The notes beneath the pieces were generated by a model. It saw only the letters and a program-made list of their open reading frames with translations. It was not told the origin of the DNA and ran no database searches. Both the position numbers and the translations under genes were made by a program. This document shows positions 1 to 6,289 of a DNA stretch of 6,663 nucleotides, one piece after another (position 1 is the stretch's first letter; the number at the start of each line of letters is the position of its first letter). The stretch spans positions 1 through 6,663 of the forward strand of contig JAFNXT010000091.1 of NCBI GenBank assembly GCA_017378975.1, read 5' to 3'. The DNA comes from Oscillospiraceae bacterium (GTDB lineage Bacteria; Bacillota; Clostridia; Oscillospirales; Oscillospiraceae).

Positions 1-9
1 CTCTCATAT

Positions 10-20
10 TGTGGTACAGT
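10..20 (+). promoter_or_regulatory. Probable extended -10 promoter element of the zinc-ribbon/TM2 gene
   Basis: The sequence TGTGG-TACAGT has a TRTGn extension followed by a -10 hexamer matching TATAAT at four of six positions. The same TGTGGTA heptamer precedes the -10 of two stronger promoters in this window. The -35 would lie left of the window and cannot be seen. The predicted transcript start, near base 27, would put the palindrome at 30-43 in the 5' leader. The call rests on the extended -10 and the spacing to the gene at 65. Confidence 0.4.
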
Positions 21-29
21 AAATGAGTA

Positions 30-43
30 CTTTCGTACGAAAG
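30..43. repeat. 14-bp perfect palindrome in the leader of the TM2 gene
   Basis: CTTTCGTACGAAAG equals its own reverse complement with no spacer. It lies between the putative -10 (15-20) and the ribosome site (52-56), where a dimeric repressor could bind. With no loop bases it would make a poor RNA hairpin, so a DNA operator is the more natural reading. No bound protein is known. Confidence 0.5.
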
Positions 44-64
44 AGATAGATGGGAGTGTTACAT

Positions 65-457
65 ATGTTTTGTAAGAACTGCGGCGAGGCTCTGAACGAG
101 AATCAGGCCATCTGCCTGAAGTGCGGTGTCCAGGTGGGCAACGGCAATACCCATTGCGCCAACTGCGGCAACGTCATCGACCCCAACGCCACTTTCTGCA
201 CCTCCTGCGGCGCTGCTAACAAGGCCCCTGCTGCCAAGGGCGGCGATCTGGGCGGCAAGGACAAGATCACCGTCGCTCTGGTGTGCTTCTTCCTGGGCGG
301 CCTCGGCATCCACAACTTCATGATGGGCGAGACCAAGAAAGGCATCGTCAAGATCGTTGCCTCCTTCTGCTGCTATATGGGCGGCATCCTGGCCCTGATC
401 GACTTCATCCGCATCCTGACCGACAGCTACACCGTCGATCCCGAGAAGATGATCTGA
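65..457 (+). CDS. Double zinc-ribbon and TM2 domain membrane protein
   Basis: This 130-residue protein starts with two tandem zinc ribbons, each CxxC-x10-CxxC: C3/C6/C17/C20 and C31/C34/C45/C48. A short Ala/Gly/Lys linker (about 51-65) leads to a TM2 domain (about 66-120). Helix 1 contains the LGGLGIHNFMMG stretch typical of the domain. A turn with basic residues (TKKG) follows, then a second helix ending in LIDFIRI, where the Asp is the usual conserved acid of TM2 proteins. The protein should sit in the inner membrane with the ribbons probably cytoplasmic. No enzymatic function is known for the family, and roles in sensing or in organising membrane partners are inference. I chose ATG 65 because GGGAG at 52-56 lies 8 bases upstream. 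The in-frame ATG at 50 has no comparable site. A strong terminator follows, so the gene is probably monocistronic. Confidence 0.9.
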   Translation: MFCKNCGEALNENQAICLKCGVQVGNGNTHCANCGNVIDPNATFCTSCGAANKAPAAKGGDLGGKDKITVALVCFFLGGLGIHNFMMGETKKGIVKIVASFCCYMGGILALIDFIRILTDSYTVDPEKMI

Positions 458-470
458 TCATTTCCCGTAT

Positions 471-504
471 AAAAAAGTCCTGCTTTTGCAGGACTTTTTT
501 ATTT
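471..504 (+). terminator. Rho-independent terminator of the TM2 gene
   Basis: A perfect 13-bp stem (471-483 with 488-500) has a TTTT loop. Its core is GTCCTGC/GCAGGAC, flanked by six A and six T, and it continues into ATTTTG. It starts 13 bases after the stop at 455-457. The A/T symmetry means it could also stop minus-strand transcription. Confidence 0.93.
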
Positions 505-511
505 TGTCCCC

Positions 512-539
512 TTGAAGATCCCACCGATCATGATATACT
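512..539 (+). promoter_or_regulatory. Extended -10 promoter for the aldolase-glycosyltransferase unit
   Basis: The -35 is TTGAAG (512-517), the spacer is 16 bases, and the -10 is TATACT (534-539), preceded by TGA (531-533), an extended -10. Transcription should begin near 546, giving a leader of roughly 23 bases before the ATG at 569. The promoter lies just after the terminator of the previous gene. It also argues against any start of the aldolase at 512-550, since those codons would fall in the promoter or at the transcript start. Confidence 0.8.
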
Positions 540-568
540 TAAAAATCATGACAGAAAGGCGAAGAATT

Positions 569-1594
569 ATGCTTCATTTTGAATGCGACTACCTCATGGG
601 CGCCCACCCCAAGCTGCTGGAGCGCCTTGTCGAAACCAATATGGAGGCCCTGTCCGGCTATGGCTCCGACCACCACACCGACACCGCCAAAGAAAAGATC
701 CGGACTGCCATTGGCTGTCCCGAAGCGGAGGTCCACTTTTTGGTGGGCGGCACCCAGACCAACCGGATCGTGATCGATTCCATGCTCCACAGCTACGAGG
801 GCGTGATCGCCGCCACCACCGGTCATGTCAGTGTCCATGAAGCCGGCGCGATCGAGGCCTCCGGACATAAGGTCCTGACCCTTCCCGGCAAAGACGGCAA
901 GCTGGAAGCTGACACCGTCCGCCAGTACATCCGCCGGTTCTATTCCGACCCCAGCTATACCCACATGGTCTTCCCCGGCATGGTCTATATCTCCCACCCC
1001 ACGGAGTACGGCACCCTCTACACCCGCTCCGAGCTGGAAGCCCTGTCCGCCGTGTGCCGGGAATTCCAGATCCCTTTGTATCTGGACGGTGCCCGTCTGG
1101 GCTACGGTCTCATGAGCGAGACCACCGACGTGACCATCCGGGACATCGCCCGGCTGTGCGACGTGTTCTACATCGGCGGCACCAAGGTCGGCGCTCTCTG
1201 CGGCGAAGCTGTGGTATTCCCCAAGGGCAACGCCCCCAAGCATCTGTTCACCATCATCAAGCAGAACGGTGCCCTGCTTGCCAAGGGCCGCCTGACCGCC
1301 GTCCAATTCGATACCCTTTTCACCGATGATCTGTACTTCAAGATCAGTGCCCACGCCATCGCCATGGCGGCGAAGCTCAAGACCCTGTTCCGTGAGAAGG
1401 GCTACGCCTTCTTCCTGGACTCTCCCACCAACCAGCAATTCATCATCCTTGAAAACAGCAAGCTGGCCCAAATGCAGGAGTATGTGCGCTTCGAGTTCTG
1501 GGAGCCGGTGGATGCCGGCCACAGTGCCGTACGCTTCTGTACCAGCTGGGCCACCACCGACGCGGATCTGCAAGCACTGGCGACCTATCTGTAA
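569..1594 (+). CDS. PLP-dependent threonine-aldolase family enzyme (beta-eliminating lyase fold)
   Basis: This 341-residue protein belongs to the fold type I aldolase / beta-eliminating lyase family. Low-specificity L-threonine aldolases in the family split threonine or allo-threonine into glycine and acetaldehyde in the cytosol. Visible motifs are the N-terminal YLMGAHPKLLE (8-18), GGTQTN (60-65) in the phosphate-binding area, H86 in GHVSVHEAGA as the likely ring-stacking His, DGARLGYG with D173 (pyridine nitrogen) and R176, and IGGTKVGAL with K206 as the Schiff-base lysine. R322 in VRFCTSW probably binds the substrate carboxylate. The length is normal for the family and nothing essential is missing. 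ATG 569 is preceded by AAAGG (555-559) at 9 bases, and the family N-terminus begins here. The glycosyltransferase follows after 17 bases, so the two are probably cotranscribed. Some family members act on other beta-hydroxy amino acids, so exact specificity is open. Confidence 0.92.
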   Translation: MLHFECDYLMGAHPKLLERLVETNMEALSGYGSDHHTDTAKEKIRTAIGCPEAEVHFLVGGTQTNRIVIDSMLHSYEGVIAATTGHVSVHEAGAIEASGHKVLTLPGKDGKLEADTVRQYIRRFYSDPSYTHMVFPGMVYISHPTEYGTLYTRSELEALSAVCREFQIPLYLDGARLGYGLMSETTDVTIRDIARLCDVFYIGGTKVGALCGEAVVFPKGNAPKHLFTIIKQNGALLAKGRLTAVQFDTLFTDDLYFKISAHAIAMAAKLKTLFREKGYAFFLDSPTNQQFIILENSKLAQMQEYVRFEFWEPVDAGHSAVRFCTSWATTDADLQALATYL

Positions 1595-1611
1595 GAAAGG
1601 AAGTGTTCCGG

Positions 1612-2574
1612 ATGAACGCTCTCGTCTCTATCATCATCCCAGTCTACCAGCGAGAAGCTGTGCTGGAGGAGTGTGTACGATCTCTCTTTGCACAGAGTTA
1701 CCAGAACTTCGAGATCATCCTGATCGATGATGGTTCCACCGACGGCACCCCCGACCTGATCCGGAAACTGGCAGCGGAGCATCCCCAGATCCGGGCACTG
1801 ACCGGAGCCCACGAAGGTATTTCCGCCGCCCGGAACAAGGGTCTGGACGTGGCCACCGGTGACCTGATCCTGTTCGTAGACAGCGACGACGCGGTGCATC
1901 CTCTGCTGGTGCAGACCCTGACGGAAGCCATCCTGGGGGCCGATGCCGGTATCGCCGCTTCCCGATATTTCTCTGTCCACCAGTTCGAGTGGCACAAGAT
2001 CTACCGTCAGATGGAAGCTGATGCCGGTCCTGCCCGGACCACCTATCAAGACCCCCACGACACCATCAAGGCCCTGTTCACCCCCGGCACCGCTCTGCGC
2101 CAGATCGGCGGCACCATGTTCCGCCGGGACCTGATCGGTGATACCCGATTCCGTACGGATCTGTATATCGGTGAGGACTTTTATTTCATCTATGACAATG
2201 CGCTGAAGGGGACCTCCTCCGTATTTCTGGAGCAGAAATGGTACTACGCCCGTCTCCACGGAGCCAACACCTCCAACGACCATTCCTTCGCCGGTTTCAT
2301 GACCCGATTCCGCCGTCGTGAGCTGGTCTGGAAAAGCGAGCTCGCTCTTGGTCGTACCGCCAATGCCGATCTGCAGAAAAAGGATGCCTTCACCATCTTC
2401 ATGAAGTGTCTCCAAATGGACAAAATGAGCAAAGCGGAGAAAAAGAAGATGTGCCAGCTCATGAAGGACCACAAAAAGGAGCTTTGGCCGGCTCTGGATC
2501 TGAAACACAGGATCCGCTTCTACCTCCACGTCTACTTCCCCTCCACCATCCGTCTGGTCCCCAAGAAAAAGTGA
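1612..2574 (+). CDS. Family 2 glycosyltransferase (GT-A fold)
   Basis: This 320-residue protein has the GT2 N-terminus VSIIIPVYQREAVLEECVRSL. It continues with EIILIDDGSTDGT (D39-D40, D44; nucleotide-sugar binding), GISAARNKGL (69-78), and LFVDSDD (88-93), whose D90-S91-D92 is the metal-binding DxD. GEDF (187-190) occupies the place of the catalytic acidic motif of inverting GT2 enzymes. The C-terminal part (about 240-320) is rich in Lys and Arg and contains no clear long membrane helix. The protein is therefore probably a cytosolic or peripheral enzyme adding a sugar to a cell-envelope glycan; donor and acceptor are unknown. ATG 1612 is favoured over GTG 1603 because AAAGGAAG (1596-1603) is then 8 bases away, whereas GTG 1603 would overlap this site. 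Pairing with an amino-acid aldolase is unusual, as no other glycan gene is nearby. Confidence 0.92.
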   Translation: MNALVSIIIPVYQREAVLEECVRSLFAQSYQNFEIILIDDGSTDGTPDLIRKLAAEHPQIRALTGAHEGISAARNKGLDVATGDLILFVDSDDAVHPLLVQTLTEAILGADAGIAASRYFSVHQFEWHKIYRQMEADAGPARTTYQDPHDTIKALFTPGTALRQIGGTMFRRDLIGDTRFRTDLYIGEDFYFIYDNALKGTSSVFLEQKWYYARLHGANTSNDHSFAGFMTRFRRRELVWKSELALGRTANADLQKKDAFTIFMKCLQMDKMSKAEKKKMCQLMKDHKKELWPALDLKHRIRFYLHVYFPSTIRLVPKKK

Positions 2575-2583
2575 CCGATAACG

Positions 2584-2622
2584 AACGATCCTGCCAGGTA
2601 TGACCGGGCAGGATCGTTTTGT
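2584..2622 (+). terminator. Terminator between the convergent glycosyltransferase and putP genes
   Basis: A perfect 12-bp stem (2584-2595 with 2607-2618, AACGATCCTGCC / GGCAGGATCGTT) has an 11-base loop. On the plus strand it continues into TTTTGTTC, nine bases after the glycosyltransferase stop. The same hairpin lies eight bases beyond the putP stop on the minus strand. There the trailing sequence (CGTTATC) is a poor U-tract, so it should work best for the plus strand and perhaps as an mRNA-end stabiliser for putP. Confidence 0.85.
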
Positions 2623-2626
2623 TCAC

Positions 2627-4195
2627 TTATTCCGCCACATCGCCGTTGCGGACAGCCTCGAAGTCCGCCAGGATCTCAGCGGAAGGAGCCTTGGTCAGCA
2701 GAGACACCACCACGATGCACAGGCAGGAGAACAGGAAAGCAGGCAGCAGCTCATAGATCGCGAACACGCCGCCGAAGCCACTGATCACCAGCTTCCACAG
2801 GAACACCATACCGGCACCGCCCACCATACCGGCCACCGCACCGGCCCGGGTGGTCCGCTTCCAGAACAGGGAGAAGATCATCAGAGGGCCAAAAGTGGCA
2901 CCGAAACCGGCCCATGCGAAGGACACGATCTGGAAGATCACGCTGTTCTCATCCAAGGCGATCAGCATACCGATCGCCGCCAGCACCAGCAGAGTGATAC
3001 GGGACACCCACATGACCTGCTTATCGGTGGCATCCTTCTTGAACACGCCCTGATAGACGTTCTTGGCAAAGGCGGAAGCCGCGATCAGCAGATAAGAGTC
3101 CGAAGAGCTGATGGTGGCCGCCAGGATACCGGCCATGACGAAACCAGCCAGGATCGCAGGCAGAGAAGAGGTCGCCAGCGTGATGAAGATGTTTTCAGCG
3201 GAGGACTTGGTCAGATGCTCCACAGGGAACAGCTGACGGCCCACCAGACCGATGAACACAGCGACAGCCAGAGAGATCACCACCCAGATCATGGCGATCC
3301 GACGGGACATCTTCAGCTCGCTCTCCTTGCGGATCGCCATGAACCGCAGGAGCACCTGCGGCATACCGAAGTAGCCCAGACCCCATGCCATCATGGAGCA
3401 GATGGTCAGCAGTCCGTACTCGGAAGCGGCACCGAAGGCCGGCTTGCCCGCCTCCACCAGCTGCTTACCGGCCTCGTCCACCACAGGGGTGGCCAGACCG
3501 AAGAACTCAAGGAAACCCGGGATCTGACCGGCGTTTGCGATCACCTCGCCGATGCCACCGGCCTTCACGGTGCTGATCACCACGATCACGGTCAGGGCCA
3601 CGATCATAACGATCGCCTGCATGAAGTCGGAAGCGCTTTCCGCCAGGAAACCACCCAGCAGGGTGTAGATCAGCACGAAGGCCGCACCCACCAGCATCAT
3701 GCTCACATAGGGCATGCCGAACAGCGTAGAGAACAGCTTACCGCAGGTGACGAAACAACTGGAAGCATACACCGTGAAGAAGATCAGGATAAAGGCCGCG
3801 GCCAGCATCATGATCAGCTTCTTCTCCTCACGGAACCGGTTGGAGAAGAACTCAGGCAAGGTGATGGCGTTGCCCGCCCGGATGCTGTAACGGCGCAGAC
3901 GCTTGGACACGAGCAACCAGTTCAGATATGTACCCACCGCCAGACCGATGGCGGTCCAGGCGGCGTCCGCCAGACCGCACCAGTAGGCAACGCCCGGCAG
4001 ACCCATCAGGAGCCAGCCACTCATATCGGAAGCCTCCGCGCTCATGGCCGTGACCCAGGGTCCCAGAGAACGTCCGCCGAGGAAGTATTCCTCGGAATTC
4101 TTGTTGGCACGCTTGGCATAAAGCACACCGATCCCAATGACCGCGGCCATATAAATGACCATGGCGACCAGGATCTGGATAGTATTCCCATCCAT
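2627..4195 (-). CDS. putP: Sodium/proline symporter PutP
   Basis: This is a 522-residue multi-span transporter of the sodium:solute symporter family, importing L-proline with Na+ across the inner membrane. The length fits the roughly 500-residue, 13-helix PutP pattern. Key segments are SAEASDMSGWLLMGLPG (52-68), matching the PutP helix with the conserved Asp (D57) and sodium/proline-contacting Met and Ser (M58, S59). Others are GGFLAESASDFMQA (181-194, D190), GYFGMPQVLLRFMA (274-287), and ILAATISSSDSYLLIAASA (357-375), whose serines 363-365 fall at the position of the sodium-binding Ser/Thr pair of E. coli PutP. The start is fixed by a perfect AGGAGG seven bases upstream. The frame stays open far upstream into the hydrolase region, but that extension is not transporter-like. 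The gene has its own promoter. Proline may serve as an osmolyte, nitrogen source or fermentation substrate; no proline catabolic gene lies in the window. Confidence 0.95.
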   Translation of the reverse strand: MDGNTIQILVAMVIYMAAVIGIGVLYAKRANKNSEEYFLGGRSLGPWVTAMSAEASDMSGWLLMGLPGVAYWCGLADAAWTAIGLAVGTYLNWLLVSKRLRRYSIRAGNAITLPEFFSNRFREEKKLIMMLAAAFILIFFTVYASSCFVTCGKLFSTLFGMPYVSMMLVGAAFVLIYTLLGGFLAESASDFMQAIVMIVALTVIVVISTVKAGGIGEVIANAGQIPGFLEFFGLATPVVDEAGKQLVEAGKPAFGAASEYGLLTICSMMAWGLGYFGMPQVLLRFMAIRKESELKMSRRIAMIWVVISLAVAVFIGLVGRQLFPVEHLTKSSAENIFITLATSSLPAILAGFVMAGILAATISSSDSYLLIAASAFAKNVYQGVFKKDATDKQVMWVSRITLLVLAAIGMLIALDENSVIFQIVSFAWAGFGATFGPLMIFSLFWKRTTRAGAVAGMVGGAGMVFLWKLVISGFGGVFAIYELLPAFLFSCLCIVVVSLLTKAPSAEILADFEAVRNGDVAE

Positions 4196-4202
4196 ATGAT
4201 AT

Positions 4203-4208
4203 CCTCCT
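4203..4208 (-). promoter_or_regulatory. Perfect Shine-Dalgarno site that sets the putP start
   Basis: AGGAGG on the minus strand lies 7 bases before the ATG at 4195. It decides between this start and several upstream in-frame ATGs, including one in the sequence encoding MDKIKVYFV, which lies upstream of the putP promoter. Confidence 0.92.
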
Positions 4209-4256
4209 AACAAATACACTTTTCCGCCCCACAGGGATGCTGCGGAATATTTGTGC

Positions 4257-4285
4257 ATTATACCACAAGAAACGAAATATGGCAA
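4257..4285 (-). promoter_or_regulatory. putP promoter with TRTGn extended -10
   Basis: Read on the minus strand, the -35 is TTGCCA (4285-4280), the spacer is exactly 17 bases, and the -10 is a perfect TATAAT (4262-4257) preceded by TGTGG. The predicted start is near 4250, giving a leader of about 55 bases before the ATG at 4195. I see no riboswitch-like structure in that leader. No hairpin separates this promoter from the hydrolase gene upstream. Confidence 0.85.
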
Positions 4286-4325
4286 CACAAAATATACCTT
4301 GATTTTATCCATTTCGACCGCATCT

Positions 4326-5312
4326 CTACAAGCCCCACTCCTGCTCGCACTGACGGAAGAACAGCTCCAGCTCCTGCCGATATCCCTCAGGATCCGTATG
4401 GAAGCTCTCCCCATGTCCCGCCCCGGGCACCACGAACAGCCGCTTTCGGGAAGCGCAGGCGCTGTAATTCTCATAGGACATAGTCACAGGCACCAAAACA
4501 TCCTCCGTTCCATGGACGAACAGCACCGGCACCTGACAACGCTTCAGCGCCTCCGTCGCAGAGCACTCCCCCGCCCCCATATGGATCCTTTTCCGGCAGA
4601 CCCGGTCTACCAAACGGTCAGGCAACCCATAACGGATCTTCAGATCATTGTCGATCACATGCCGAAAGATCTTGGCAGGAGAAGTGAAGCCGCAATCCGC
4701 CACGATCCCCCGGACCTGCGCCGGGAGCGTCAGCCCTCCGGCCATCAGCACCGTGGTGGCGCCCATAGACACCCCAGCCAAATAGACCGGGACCCTGCCT
4801 CCGGTCTGCTCCACCACCCATTTGGTCCAATCCACACAGTCCAGCCGTTCCAGCATCCCGAAGGTCATGTGGTCCCCTTCGCTGCCGTTCTGGCCCCGTT
4901 GCTCCGCATAGAGCACACTGCACCCCAGCTCCGTCAGCGCATCGGAGATCATCCCGAAGTCCCAGTTCCAGGAGGACCGCCACCCATGCATGGCAACCAC
5001 CGCACGCTTCGCCCCGGGGCAACCACGCCAATGGCCCACCAAACGAAGACCGTCATGGCTGCGGATCTCCACCGTCCGGGTCACGGTGCTCTCCAGCCGC
5101 TCCGCGGCCTTCGCCGCATGAGAAAAAAATTCCCCATGATCCATCCGTCCACTGACCCGTTCCCTGTTCCGGGCCAGCACCCGGGGTTCCTCCCGGTCCA
5201 ACGCCACCTCCACCAGCTTCTGCGCCAATGCGTAAGAGGCTGTCGATACCACCGTCATCCCGGCCGCCGCGATCCCGGACCCGACCAGAAGCATCCTTGT
5301 GCCCTTCTTCAT
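4326..5312 (-). CDS. Membrane-anchored alpha/beta hydrolase
   Basis: This 328-residue protein has an N-terminal hydrophobic helix (about 7-30, after MKKGTR) that probably acts as an uncleaved signal anchor, so the catalytic domain would face outward. The fold motifs are HGW (109-111, oxyanion strand-loop), GVSMG with nucleophile S182, GTEDVLVP with D271 as the acid, and GAGHGES with H300, which completes the triad. The arrangement resembles the B. subtilis YqkD type of uncharacterised clan hydrolases (BAAT/serine aminopeptidase-like); the natural substrate is unknown and may be an ester, amide or peptide. I chose ATG 5312 because GGGGGAG lies just upstream and the signal anchor follows at once. 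The in-frame extension to 5414 runs back through a terminator hairpin. The preceding minus-strand gene ends in that terminator, so this gene needs its own promoter or read-through. It lies upstream of putP without a visible terminator. Confidence 0.9.
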   Translation of the reverse strand: MKKGTRMLLVGSGIAAAGMTVVSTASYALAQKLVEVALDREEPRVLARNRERVSGRMDHGEFFSHAAKAAERLESTVTRTVEIRSHDGLRLVGHWRGCPGAKRAVVAMHGWRSSWNWDFGMISDALTELGCSVLYAEQRGQNGSEGDHMTFGMLERLDCVDWTKWVVEQTGGRVPVYLAGVSMGATTVLMAGGLTLPAQVRGIVADCGFTSPAKIFRHVIDNDLKIRYGLPDRLVDRVCRKRIHMGAGECSATEALKRCQVPVLFVHGTEDVLVPVTMSYENYSACASRKRLFVVPGAGHGESFHTDPEGYRQELELFFRQCEQEWGL

Positions 5313-5331
5313 CCCATCTCCCCCTTTTGGG

Positions 5332-5360
5332 CTTATCCTTCCCCGATCACCCCCTGTCGA
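5332..5360 (-). promoter_or_regulatory. Possible weak promoter for the hydrolase
   Basis: On the minus strand, TCGACA (5360-5355) matches the -35 consensus at five of six positions. It stands 17 bases from GATAAG (5337-5332), which matches TATAAT at four of six. The predicted start near 5325 leaves a very short leader that just includes the ribosome site. The element is weak and the leader tight, so read-through of the preceding terminator is an alternative. Confidence 0.25.
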
Positions 5361-5368
5361 TACTACCC

Positions 5369-5402
5369 AAAAGAAAAAGCACGACGTATCCCACGTCGTG
5401 CT
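5369..5402 (-). terminator. Rho-independent terminator after the kinase-like gene
   Basis: On the minus strand, AGCACGACGT (5402-5393) pairs perfectly with ACGTCGTGCT (5387-5378) around a five-base loop. A TTTTTCTTTT tract (5378-5369) follows. The hairpin lies about 20 bases beyond the stop of the kinase-like gene and ends that unit before the hydrolase. Confidence 0.92.
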
Positions 5403-5423
5403 CTGACTGTCCATATCATACGC

Positions 5424-5933
5424 TCATCCGACAGCGTTCCGCCCCCAGTACTGCTTCCCCCAGTTCTCAAAATCCCATTGGGCCATATAGGGGTTGCATT
5501 CATAGTCGATGTAATAGAGCAGACCATCCCTCACCACGAAATTGGTGGGATAATAGTCGATGTTCAAACCGGCGGCATACAAGACCTCGCACATCTGCCG
5601 CACCTGCTCCGGATAGGAAGGCAGGACCGCATCCCGCTCCACCAGCTCTGCGATGGTCGGCCCGTGGATATATTCCTTCAGGAGCCGTTCCCCAGCCTCG
5701 TCCACCGCATACAACTCCGGCATCCGGATCCCCAGAGCGCGAAGCTTTTCATAGTCCCGAAGCTCCGACTGGAGCTTGTCCCCGAACTGATAGTAATCGC
5801 AGGGCTCATGATGGATCTGCTTCAGGACGAACTCCCGCTCCCCATCCGTCACCAGATACGAGTATCCGCCCTTCCCCTTGCCAAGCAAGCGAAGGACCTC
5901 ATATCTCTTCCCATCCAGATCGAACCGTTCCAT
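5424..5933 (-). CDS. Minimal protein-kinase-fold protein (Bud32/RIO/APH-like)
   Basis: The 169-residue product shows kinase landmarks in order. A Gly-rich loop GKGKGGYSYLV (18-28) is followed by FVLK with K38 at the ATP-binding lysine position, and by acidic residues in SELRDYEKL (56-64) that could supply the helix-C Glu. A hinge LKEYIHGPTIAEL (85-97) comes next. NIDYYPTN (124-131) aligns with HRDLKPEN, giving D126 as catalytic base and N131 as metal ligand. YIDYE has D143 in the DFG position. His is replaced by Asn and DFG by DYE, as in atypical small kinases. The C-lobe is cut to about 25 residues, ending WDFENWGKQYW. It is about 100 residues shorter than a standard eukaryotic-like kinase, with no sensor domain or membrane helix. 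Substrate is unknown. The start is supported by AAGGAG (5945-5940) six bases upstream. It lies 16 bases after the 80-residue membrane protein gene, so both are probably on one transcript. Confidence 0.82.
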   Translation of the reverse strand: MERFDLDGKRYEVLRLLGKGKGGYSYLVTDGEREFVLKQIHHEPCDYYQFGDKLQSELRDYEKLRALGIRMPELYAVDEAGERLLKEYIHGPTIAELVERDAVLPSYPEQVRQMCEVLYAAGLNIDYYPTNFVVRDGLLYYIDYECNPYMAQWDFENWGKQYWGRNAVG

Positions 5934-5949
5934 AAAAGTCTCCTTCCGG

Positions 5950-6192
5950 TCATTTACTCTTTTTCGCCGCCATGACCACCGCGGCGATGATCATGACCGC
6001 GCCGAAAAAGGACAGCACCGGATACACCCCTCCGGCCTCTGTTGAAAACTTGTACCAAAACGTAGGTGCCCCGGCTCCACCGATGATGCTGACCTTAGAG
6101 GCGGCATCCATCGCCAGCAACACCGGCACCACGACCAAAGCCAGTCCCCCCAACAGAAGACCCGCCACGACCCAACTCTTCTTTCTTTCCAT
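5950..6192 (-). CDS. Small two-helix membrane protein with IIGGADGPT-like segment
   Basis: The 80-residue protein has a short basic N-terminus (MERKK), helix 1 (about 7-27), a polar-to-glycine-rich middle (SKVSIIGGAGAPTFWYKFS, 32-50), helix 2 (about 57-75) and a basic tail (AAKKSK). The middle resembles the IIGGADGPT motif of the beta subunit of Na+-translocating decarboxylases, which also recurs in small clostridial membrane proteins of unknown role. Here the Asp of that motif is replaced by Gly. This similarity is from memory and is not a homology search. By the positive-inside rule both ends are probably cytoplasmic. The start is supported by AGGAG (6204-6200) seven bases upstream. The stop lies 16 bases before the kinase-like gene, and the start is one base after the stop of a 31-codon frame, suggesting translational coupling. 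Function unknown. Confidence 0.75.
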   Translation of the reverse strand: MERKKSWVVAGLLLGGLALVVVPVLLAMDAASKVSIIGGAGAPTFWYKFSTEAGGVYPVLSFFGAVMIIAAVVMAAKKSK

Positions 6193-6193
6193 A

Positions 6194-6289
6194 TCATCGC
6201 TCCTCTGCGCTCATTTCCACGAACGTCCCCTTGGTCCGGTCAAACTTCCAAACCGTCGAGACCACGCGCTTCCCTACGTATCTGCACAT
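6194..6289 (-). CDS. Possible 31-residue frame, maybe the 3' part of a frameshifted small gene
   Basis: The frame encodes MCRYVGKRVVSTVWKFDRTK followed by GTFVEMSAEER. It begins at an ATG directly after a TAG and stops one base before the ATG of the membrane protein. The composition is protein-like, with an alternating strand-type pattern, and the exact abutment looks operonic. A possible ribosome site (AAAAGG) is only about three bases from the ATG, which is too close for an efficient start. Two readings are possible: a tiny coupled gene, or the C-terminal half of a small protein whose N-terminal half is the overlapping frame 6350-6240, separated by a one-base frame difference. Low confidence as an independent gene. 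Confidence 0.35.
   Translation of the reverse strand: MCRYVGKRVVSTVWKFDRTKGTFVEMSAEER

Noticed and set aside
512..568. Upstream TTG or ATG starts for the aldolase
   Set aside because: These codons lie in the -35/-10 promoter or at the predicted transcript start, and the family N-terminus begins at 569.
1603..1611. GTG start for the glycosyltransferase
   Set aside because: It overlaps the ribosome binding site AAAGGAAG, and ATG 1612 has correct spacing.
539..2529. Minus-strand frames of 344 and 314 codons opposite the aldolase and glycosyltransferase
   Set aside because: They are shadows of well-supported plus-strand genes, with no matching promoters or domains. The composition is that of a mirrored GC-rich frame.
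2600..4210. 536-codon plus-strand open frame opposite putP
   Set aside because: It is antisense to a clear symporter gene. Its product is a His/Gln/Asp/Arg-rich string without motifs, it starts inside a terminator region, and it arises because putP codon choice avoids reverse-strand stops.
4196..4474. N-terminal extension of putP by 93 codons
   Set aside because: The extension would begin inside the hydrolase gene, crosses the putP promoter and is not transporter-like. The perfect AGGAGG and the PutP-like N-terminus fix the start at 4195.
5313..5414. N-terminal extension of the hydrolase to an ATG at 5414
   Set aside because: It would translate through the terminator of the previous gene. 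The signal-anchor N-terminus and ribosome site support 5312.
4251..5975. 574-codon plus-strand open frame opposite the hydrolase and kinase-like genes
   Set aside because: It runs antisense through two real genes and a terminator hairpin, is Pro/His/Arg-rich, and has no family features.
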